From CAYYNQ01 sp964473105 (GTDB lineage Bacteria > Sumerlaeota > Sumerlaeia > MVZB01), in NCBI GenBank assembly GCA_964473105.1, contig CAYYNQ010000103.1, positions 1 through 64,000 of the forward strand: 64,000 nt of DNA, in the 5' to 3' direction. The position numbers and the translations under genes were made by a program. The notes beneath the pieces were generated by a model. The model was not told where the DNA came from and did no database searches. It saw only the letters and a program-made list of their open reading frames with translations. This document shows, one piece after another, positions 57,540-64,000 of this stretch (position 1 is the first letter of the stretch; the number at the start of each line of letters is the position of its first letter).

Positions 57540-58373
57540 ATGGAACCCATGGAAATTGGCCTGATCACAACCATGGCCGAAGGTGTGGAAGAAACTTCGG
57601 AAACCATCAAGAAGCTTGATCTTGGGAACATCCAGTATCTTGTAATGCCCGATGATGACATGTCGGACGAGTCAGTCGCGAAGATTCGCCGGGCCTTCGT
57701 GGATGAGGGGATTGAAATTACGCTGCTGTTTTGTTTCTACCGAGGCATGGATTACTCGACGTTGGAAATGGGCGTGCAGACCGGAGGCTTGGTTCCCGCA
57801 AGATTTCGTTGGGAACGGTTGGACTGGACGAAACAGGTGGCGAATTTTGCGAAGGCCCTAGGTGCTTCGGCGGTCTGTTCACACTATGGCGAAATCCCCG
57901 AGGAACGTGATACTGGTGATTACCGCGATTTGATCAACGTGACACAGGATATTTGTGATCATTGCAAGTCACTCGGCCTGACGTTCAACCTTGAAACCGG
58001 TGAGGACTCGACCCGGACCATCCATAATTTCCTTGCCGATGTGAGCCGGGACAATCTGGGGATCAACTTCGACCCGGCCAACATGATTCTTTATGGCAAA
58101 AGCGATCCAATTGAGGCTCTGCGGGAGGTTTCCGACCACGTTCTCAGTGTCCATGTCAAGGATGGAAAATGGTCGGCCAACCCCGGTATTGAATGGGGCA
58201 GTGAGGTTCCTTTGGGCGAGGGCGAGGTCAATATTGAGGCCTTCATCAGGACGCTTCACGAGGTCGGTTATGCCGGACCACTGACAATCGAGCGTGAGGT
58301 CGAGGGTGAGGAACGAATCCGGGATGTTGCTTTGGGAATCAGGTTGCTCGAGGATATCAAGGCAAGGCTCTGA
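57540..58373 (+). CDS. Sugar phosphate isomerase/epimerase (xylose isomerase-like TIM barrel, AP-endonuclease 2 superfamily)
   Basis: The barrel shows SHYGEIPEER, FNLETGEDSTRTIHNF with a metal-binding Glu, INFDPANMILYG with the Asp-Pro-Ala-Asn motif, LSVHVKDGKWS and IEREVEGEE near the end, a complete set of metal ligands for this family. These proteins isomerise or epimerise sugars, inositols or related compounds; the exact substrate is unknown. The ATG at 57540 has GGAGG nine bases upstream, which beats the longer frame from 57471. It is likely co-transcribed with the aldolase gene. Confidence 0.87.
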   Translation: MEPMEIGLITTMAEGVEETSETIKKLDLGNIQYLVMPDDDMSDESVAKIRRAFVDEGIEITLLFCFYRGMDYSTLEMGVQTGGLVPARFRWERLDWTKQVANFAKALGASAVCSHYGEIPEERDTGDYRDLINVTQDICDHCKSLGLTFNLETGEDSTRTIHNFLADVSRDNLGINFDPANMILYGKSDPIEALREVSDHVLSVHVKDGKWSANPGIEWGSEVPLGEGEVNIEAFIRTLHEVGYAGPLTIEREVEGEERIRDVALGIRLLEDIKARL

Positions 58374-58399
58374 ATCCCATTCAAACAATCCATGTTTTC

Positions 58400-60283
58400 A
58401 TGTTTATGCTGAAGAGGTTTCAAGTGATATTTAATTCTCCTTTCCACTCTGTGAGTTCAAGGCTGGTTTTCCCAGTCTTTTTTCTTGTCCTGTTTTTCTT
58501 CGACCCGACCTGCGTGCAATCGGTTAAGGACATCAGTCAATTCACCAGTCATTTCAGAGATCCCGACCGGGGTCACGCACCATGGGGTTTTTATCCGGAG
58601 GACAGTATCGCGAGTGTGTCCACAACCGAAAGCCCGGGGTTTGTGGTCATCCGCAATAAGGGTGGAGGCACGGATATCAAGGGTATCTTGGCGGAACCGA
58701 TCCGTATGGACGAATACCCTGTTCCCTGGGAATTCCACATGGGTTTCATGCAGGATAAGTTCCAGGCCGTTGGCAGTGAGGGACAGGTCAATTATGCCTT
58801 CGGGGTTAATGTAGCCGTCACGTTCTCCGACCCTTCGACCTGGCCGGCGGACCGGACACAACGCCCCCCCAATACGCGTTCCGTCCAGCTTCTGCTGGTG
58901 CACATGGGTAATGTTGGTGAGAACTTTCGGGCCGGCCTGCCCCTGGCCAGGCTGAGTGGACTGAATTCATATGACAGTTCACCCGAGGTTTTTCTTGTTT
59001 ACGGCCGGGGTGATCTTGATCCTATCGCACAGGGTAACTGGAATTTTGGGTACACCTCTGTCGGGGCTGACCTGAATAATGCAGGCAGTGGCGAGGCCGG
59101 CGGAGCAGCCGACCCGATCATCAAGTTTCGTGTTGGCATGAATTCTTCAAACCTGACCCTGGGAGTGGGTTTTGGACCTAATATCGGCTGGAAGAGCAGG
59201 GTTATCAACTTTGGTCGGTTTGGGAAGGCGACGGGTATATGGGAGATCGGGCCGATTATCTCGCTCGACAACTGGATGGCTGAAGAACTGGGGCCGGAAC
59301 TGGGGCTCACCGAGCCCCCAAGGTGGCTCAAAAGCATCAAAAGCCGTTATTCAACATCGTGGGGGGAACATGACCCGGCAACCATCGACCCATTGTTGGA
59401 GCTGTTTAGAATCCAGCCGCCAGACCCGAAAGTGCCATGTTATCTTGACTACGCGATCTTTTACCACAACGGCCCAGGCTACATTGAGCAACTTGGTGAG
59501 GAGTTTAATGTCCCGGGATTCCTGGCCGGCGAGAAGTATTATATCGAGGGCAATGTCTTTACCGAGACCTTCTCGAACCCGGGTTTCCTGACGGCAACAT
59601 CGTTTGGTAATCACGGTGGCTGGGCGATGTGCCCGATTTTTGGGGGAAGCAGCATCGACCTGACCGGTGAACGTAGCCCCCCCTTCGAGGTCGAGATCGC
59701 CGCGATAACACCCGACAATGACAAACCCTGGAACCTGTGGTGGAACATTGGAATCTGGAATGAAAAGGGCGACAAGTATGCCGGTTGGCAGCCGTGTATC
59801 AAGAATATTCCCGGTGTCGGGCGCCGTTTCACGAATTCCTTTTCCATCGATCCGGATGCCTTTGAATACCCGACCGAGATCCAGAACAGCGCGATCAACC
59901 CGAGATTCGATCCACCCATCCCGGAACTGCTCGGCCACAAGCCCCTATACTGGTTGTTACAGGTGAAGGATGAGTACCATGTCCGGGTCGGGGTGAGGGG
60001 CGACTCGGATGACCCATGGACGTTCTCGACCGAGTGCGACACGCGGGACATATTCGGCTCCGACGGCCCGATCAGCATCGTGAATAAAAATAGTAGCGGT
60101 CCGGTACATCACACGGGTTACAAGGAGGATGACCCTTTCGGAAAAATCGGGAAGTTCGGTTACCCGGCGTTGGTCTCTTACCAACTGCAGCCGAAGGACG
60201 GGGTTGCGGGCGTGGGAAACGCCCCCGGTTATCAGCAGATGTTGATTGATTATATCCGTTACCGTTATGAATGTTCCGAATGA
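58400..60283 (+). CDS. Unrecognised 627-residue secreted protein
   Basis: A long hydrophobic N-terminal segment (about 22-38) acts as a signal peptide. The mature part is Gly-, Trp-, Asn-, Pro- and aromatic-rich, with no domain I recognise. It has beta-rich stretches such as WEFHMGFMQDKFQAVG and YAFGVNVAVTF, many Asp/Asn turns, and the ending YIRYRYE. The style resembles secreted beta-sandwich proteins of carbohydrate-degrading loci, but no catalytic motif is evident. It starts 27 bases after the isomerase gene, so it belongs to the same operon. Convergent with the GH127-like gene; 125 bases separate the stops. Confidence 0.75.
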   Translation: MFMLKRFQVIFNSPFHSVSSRLVFPVFFLVLFFFDPTCVQSVKDISQFTSHFRDPDRGHAPWGFYPEDSIASVSTTESPGFVVIRNKGGGTDIKGILAEPIRMDEYPVPWEFHMGFMQDKFQAVGSEGQVNYAFGVNVAVTFSDPSTWPADRTQRPPNTRSVQLLLVHMGNVGENFRAGLPLARLSGLNSYDSSPEVFLVYGRGDLDPIAQGNWNFGYTSVGADLNNAGSGEAGGAADPIIKFRVGMNSSNLTLGVGFGPNIGWKSRVINFGRFGKATGIWEIGPIISLDNWMAEELGPELGLTEPPRWLKSIKSRYSTSWGEHDPATIDPLLELFRIQPPDPKVPCYLDYAIFYHNGPGYIEQLGEEFNVPGFLAGEKYYIEGNVFTETFSNPGFLTATSFGNHGGWAMCPIFGGSSIDLTGERSPPFEVEIAAITPDNDKPWNLWWNIGIWNEKGDKYAGWQPCIKNIPGVGRRFTNSFSIDPDAFEYPTEIQNSAINPRFDPPIPELLGHKPLYWLLQVKDEYHVRVGVRGDSDDPWTFSTECDTRDIFGSDGPISIVNKNSSGPVHHTGYKEDDPFGKIGKFGYPALVSYQLQPKDGVAGVGNAPGYQQMLIDYIRYRYECSE

Positions 60284-60408
60284 TCTATAGCCATGAACCG
60301 GGTCATGGGTTGCAGGCCATGAAGAATATAATGAGGATAAGAATATTTTCTCGCGCAGAACACGATGAGCGTTTCGTGGTCAAGTGGGTTCTGGCCCCGA
60401 ATTGACTT

Positions 60409-62313
60409 TCAGTATGAAACCAGGGGAATGATTCTGTCAGGTATGAATTGTGTTACCTGGTGCATGGGTGCCTGATTGGACCGGTAGTGCGTGCGCTCAT
60501 AGATCTGATAGTAATTTCCCGTTTCACGCGGCTTGACGTCGATCACCGTGCTGCCCTTGAAGGTCAGCCCGACCTTTTCACCATTGATTGTGTAATCGTC
60601 CTCCCAGATAGGGACCGGGAACTCCAGGATGATCCTGTCCCCGGGCCGAATTTCCTGAAAGATCAGGCGGTTGCCGTAACCGGCCGGGTCGACTTCCCTG
60701 ATTTTTACACGGCCGAACAGGCCTGGGCGTTCAATACGTGACCTTACCCGGTTCTTCTCGACCCATCCGGGGATACGAACGATCACGGTATGAGCTTGCT
60801 TGTTGATCAAAACGACCTTGCCCTCGTAGGGAAGATAACTGGTGACATCCATCCATGCCGAGGCGCGGTTGAGAAAGAGATTGACGGTGGCCATTCCCCG
60901 GTCAAACCGTGTGATGCCATGCCATGCATAATAAAGTCCCTGTGCGCCATTGACGGCACAGCATCCTCCCAGATTGGCCAGGCAGACACGGGAATGACTG
61001 CTGTGTGAAAAACCGCCACGAAAATTTTTCAGCAGCTCGTCCTCGACTGTCCCGGGTTTTGTCCCGCTGACCCGGCGCATTTTTTCAAGGTCGGTGATCT
61101 GCTGCTCGACAAGGTGGTTTCGCACGGTGTAGTCGAGATCGTCCCAGTAGTCGCCCAAGCCGGCATCACTCATTCGCACGGCATTGACGGCAAAGTCACC
61201 GGTGGCGCAGGGTTCGGGATAACGCGCGAGGTCAACCGGGCGGCCGTAGGCCTCGGGTTTTGACCATGCGGGTGAGAAACCGAGTCGCACGATACCGTTG
61301 CGCCGGGTGTGTTCGTAATACTCGCGTGTGAATTCCTTGAGCCAGTCACTGTTGGTGGCGATCGCCATGTCGAGCATTGCAATCAGCCCCTGCGTGCCGT
61401 TGTGGAAATGTCCCATCCAGATCCCATGTTCGTAACCGGGGTAGCGTTTCTCATCGCTGTTCTCGGCCCACATGCCAGGCTTGAGCGAGAAGCGAAGAAT
61501 TTTCTTTGCGAGCTCAATCGATTCCTCCTCGCCGGTCATTTTGTAATGAATGGCGAGGACACTCATCAGCCGATTGGCTTCAGCACGGGCAGCGCCTTCA
61601 TAACCGAGTGCATCCATATGTGGCTCGACCTCAGGGATGTAATCTGGATTGCCCTGACCGTCCTGGACCGTCCACTTCCCCTGTTTGTCGATGCCGGCTT
61701 GCATGGGGAAGAATGCCCGATCCTCGACGTGGATCGCGACGTTACGGATACCGCGGGCGAGATGATCGATCCAGTCATCCCATTTTGGATTGCCATCGCG
61801 GGCCTTGAAATTCAGCATGGCGAAGATGGTGGTGGCATTGGTCTGGGGGTAGGACGTGCCCTTGAGCTTGCTGGCAGTGACCGGGTAATAGAGCTGTCCG
61901 TCCTCATCAATAGCCTTAAGGAGGGTCTTCATCAGGTTGTATTCGATATCGAGGTTGTGATCGGTGCCGACGGCCTGTCGCAGCATGGGTAGTTGTCGTG
62001 CGTTCTTGGGGGAGATATCCCAGTTTGGGTAATAAATTTCGGGCTTTTTATCATACTGGATGCTTCCCACGGCGTAGGCATGGCTGGGGTCGAGGCTGTT
62101 GGTGAGGATGTTAACGGAATATTCCATCTGTCCGACGAGATCAAGCGTATCGGGGACAATGGCCTTGTGTCGTTCCCCAGTCGGATACATACTCTCGATG
62201 TTAAGAACTTCATCGATGTTAAGCTTGGAGGAGGCATTCGGGGAAAATGAAATATTGAAAGCCAGAAGTGCCGCAATGGTCATGGAAGAAATACGAAAAA
62301 GGAAACGATTCAT
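60409..62313 (-). CDS. Secreted GH127-like (beta-L-arabinofuranosidase-type) six-hairpin glycosidase
   Basis: A signal peptide of ~28 residues is followed by a long (alpha/alpha)-barrel pattern and a C-terminal beta domain. PEPCATGDFAV (C369) and LGGCCAVNG (C451-C452) match the spacing style of the Cys/Glu zinc site of GH127 enzymes, whose nucleophile is a cysteine of the CC pair. VRNHLVEQQ and VNLFLNRASAWMDV are also typical. Members remove beta-L-arabinofuranose; exact activity is not proven. The ATG at 62313 has GGGGA about nine bases upstream; a GTG at 62328 is less likely. It is divergent from the esterase gene. Confidence 0.75.
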   Translation of the reverse strand: MNRFLFRISSMTIAALLAFNISFSPNASSKLNIDEVLNIESMYPTGERHKAIVPDTLDLVGQMEYSVNILTNSLDPSHAYAVGSIQYDKKPEIYYPNWDISPKNARQLPMLRQAVGTDHNLDIEYNLMKTLLKAIDEDGQLYYPVTASKLKGTSYPQTNATTIFAMLNFKARDGNPKWDDWIDHLARGIRNVAIHVEDRAFFPMQAGIDKQGKWTVQDGQGNPDYIPEVEPHMDALGYEGAARAEANRLMSVLAIHYKMTGEEESIELAKKILRFSLKPGMWAENSDEKRYPGYEHGIWMGHFHNGTQGLIAMLDMAIATNSDWLKEFTREYYEHTRRNGIVRLGFSPAWSKPEAYGRPVDLARYPEPCATGDFAVNAVRMSDAGLGDYWDDLDYTVRNHLVEQQITDLEKMRRVSGTKPGTVEDELLKNFRGGFSHSSHSRVCLANLGGCCAVNGAQGLYYAWHGITRFDRGMATVNLFLNRASAWMDVTSYLPYEGKVVLINKQAHTVIVRIPGWVEKNRVRSRIERPGLFGRVKIREVDPAGYGNRLIFQEIRPGDRIILEFPVPIWEDDYTINGEKVGLTFKGSTVIDVKPRETGNYYQIYERTHYRSNQAPMHQVTQFIPDRIIPLVSY

Positions 62314-62530
62314 GGTTAAAGTCCCCACTTTTTTGGTCTGTATTTCCGACTTGCAGTCAGCAGAAAATCATGCAATTGACATGCATCCGCCCGAATGGAT
62401 CTGATGCGATTTCAATCTGCAGGGTTCTGTGTCTGTTATCTTGACCCTTGATCCTCTCGTTACTTCCTGTTTGAGTGGACACAGGCAATTTATCCGAATA
62501 AATCAATGATGTCCAGATATGGTGAGGGCT

Positions 62531-64000
62531 ATGGAGATTTCCCGAAGAACCCTGCTCAAACCAAGGTTATTGAACCTGGTTTTCCTGGCAATGATATGCC
62601 TGTCGCCTCCCGGGGGATTTACGGTTGAACCGCAGGACTTATCCGGAGTGTCCGATACGAATGTTCTGAAAGATTTTGATCTTGGGGATCTTCGGGTGAC
62701 GAATCCGGGGAGTCTGCACACCCTCCAGTCTTATGAAGCCCCTGTTAAACTGGAGGAATGGAAAAAACGGAAGGCGGAGATGCGCCGGGATATTCTTGTC
62801 CATGCCGGGATGTGGCCTATGCCGGGACTGGGTCCTGTCACCGCGGAAGTGTTTGACCGCAGCGTGCATGACGGATACAGCATTGAGAAGGTCATTCTTG
62901 AGACATTTCCGGGTTTTGTACTGACTGGAAACCTGTTCCGCCCGTATCCGTCTGTTGAAAATCAGAAGTACCCGGGGATCATTTGTCCGCACGGCCACTG
63001 GGACCGTGGCCGTTTCGAGAATTCCGGGACAGCATCTGTTCCCGGGCGTGCTCTCAGTTTTGCACGACAGGGCTATGTCTGTATCACGTATGATATGATC
63101 GGTTACGGCGACAATGTGAACGTTTTTTATCCACACCGGTTTCGTAGCGTGCGTGACATGCTTTGGGGAGTGACTCCCGGAGGTCTTCAGTTGTTGAACT
63201 CGGTGCGTGTAATCGATTTTATGCAGTCGCTTCCTGATGTTGATGATGCGAGGATTGGCTGTACGGGAGCCTCGGGCGGTGGGACACAGACGTTCATGAT
63301 CAGTGCGATTGATGACCGGGTGAAGGTTGCCGCGCCGGTCAACATGATTTCGCATTCGATGCAGGGCGGCTGTGTCTGTGAAAACCTGCCCCATCTGCGG
63401 ATCGATAGCAACAATATGGAGATCGGCGCACTGATGGCACCACGCCCATTGATGATGGTTTCGGCCGGGGGCGACTGGACGAGGAAGACCCCGGAGATTG
63501 AGTTTCCCGCCGTACGTTCGGTTTACCGGCTGTACGATGCTGGGGAAATGGTTGTGAACTATCACCAGGAAGCACCGCACAACTACAATAAGAAGTCCCG
63601 GCAGGCGGTCTATGATTGGTTCGGGCGGTGGTTCTATCCGGACCGACCGACCGGCGATTTTATGGAATTGGAATTCACGGTTCCGAATCTGGATCAATTG
63701 TCTGTATTTGCAAACCGTAAAATCCATAATTCTGCAAAATCCCGGCAGCAAATACTGTCATCCGTCCGGAAGTTGCACGAAGAACAATACAATCAATACC
63801 TCGGCGGGGATCCAGGCTCATTTCTGGACACATTCGGGACGACATGGCGTGTCACGATGGGAATCAGTGAACCGTTGAAACAGGACATCAAGATAGATCA
63901 CCTCTCGAAAATCCAAATAGGTGGAGTCCGGCTGGAGAAATTCCTCCTGATGAATTCGGTTACAGGCCAGCGAGTCCCGGTAAATTTGTGGATGCCTGGC
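62531..64000 (+). CDS. Secreted alpha/beta hydrolase (acetylxylan-esterase / dienelactone-hydrolase-like), 3' end outside window
   Basis: The frame opens with an ATG preceded by GAGGG and stays open to the last base (490 codons). A signal peptide (about 1-34) is followed by WKKRKAEMRRDIL, FVLTGNLFRP, ICPHGHW (oxyanion region), YDMIGYGDN, the nucleophile elbow CTGASGGGTQ, APRPLMMVS and the APHNY segment with the putative catalytic His. This is the arrangement of large secreted esterases that remove acetyl or methyl groups from plant polysaccharides. The part beyond about residue 370 is a different region with no recognised motif. It is divergent from the GH127-like gene, separated by ~217 bases. 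Confidence 0.85.
   Translation, partial: MEISRRTLLKPRLLNLVFLAMICLSPPGGFTVEPQDLSGVSDTNVLKDFDLGDLRVTNPGSLHTLQSYEAPVKLEEWKKRKAEMRRDILVHAGMWPMPGLGPVTAEVFDRSVHDGYSIEKVILETFPGFVLTGNLFRPYPSVENQKYPGIICPHGHWDRGRFENSGTASVPGRALSFARQGYVCITYDMIGYGDNVNVFYPHRFRSVRDMLWGVTPGGLQLLNSVRVIDFMQSLPDVDDARIGCTGASGGGTQTFMISAIDDRVKVAAPVNMISHSMQGGCVCENLPHLRIDSNNMEIGALMAPRPLMMVSAGGDWTRKTPEIEFPAVRSVYRLYDAGEMVVNYHQEAPHNYNKKSRQAVYDWFGRWFYPDRPTGDFMELEFTVPNLDQLSVFANRKIHNSAKSRQQILSSVRKLHEEQYNQYLGGDPGSFLDTFGTTWRVTMGISEPLKQDIKIDHLSKIQIGGVRLEKFLLMNSVTGQRVPVNLWMPG

Overview
The window looks like ordinary chromosome from a Gram-negative bacterium with moderate GC content. The Gram-negative assignment rests on waaA (Kdo transferase), wecB, two lipobox lipoproteins and several surface-glycan glycosyltransferases. 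The group cannot be fixed from the sequence alone. A long GyrB, nucleoside transporter/aminotransferase/methylmalonate-semialdehyde dehydrogenase genes, and a GH127-like enzyme beside a large secreted esterase would fit the PVC superphylum or nearby groups such as Sumerlaeota or Hydrogenedentota. That placement is inference. There are no rRNA genes, CRISPR arrays, insertion sequences or phage genes.

Layout. 1-1.8 kb: two tandem genes carrying a repeated beta-sandwich-like domain. 1.8-5.9 kb: a minus-strand surface-glycan cluster (GT-B glycosyltransferase, FkbM methyltransferase, GT4 glycosyltransferase), followed by tRNA-Arg(CCT) and larE. 8-19.2 kb: mostly housekeeping genes (waaA, aspS, a cysteine hydrolase, a BshB1-like deacetylase, prs, a DegT aminotransferase, trpD-trpC, a SHOCT-like membrane protein, a HAD phosphatase). 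19.7-22.5 kb: nnr and hemW. 23-26.9 kb: a broken nucleoside transporter followed by an AGXT2-like aminotransferase and mmsA, probably the end of a reductive pyrimidine degradation route. 27-34 kb: a DnaC-like ATPase, a GT2, a SpoIIE-type phosphatase, a decayed STAS antagonist, a histidine kinase and a Wzt-like ABC ATPase. 34-43 kb: yjbQ, a beta-lactamase-fold protein lacking its catalytic serine, DAHP synthase, an SRPBCC protein, purL-purQ and an SGNH protein. 43-54 kb: gyrB, an oligopeptide-binding lipoprotein, hom, an MFS transporter, wecB and hemL. 54-64 kb: rpoN preceded by two identical sigma-54-like sites, then a carbohydrate-related set: HpcH/HpaI aldolase, TIM-barrel isomerase, an unrecognised secreted protein, a GH127-like enzyme and a secreted alpha/beta hydrolase that runs off the window end.

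Several spacers of 300-800 bases contain no recognisable gene, and two genes (the nucleoside transporter and the STAS protein) are visibly broken, so this chromosome seems to carry decaying sequence. The most interesting points are the duplicated TGG-N9-TTG element upstream of rpoN (possible autoregulation), the partner-switching module whose antagonist gene looks frameshifted, the kinase gene overlapping an ABC-exporter ATPase gene, the serine-less beta-lactamase homologue, and the unrecognised 627-residue secreted protein in the carbohydrate region.
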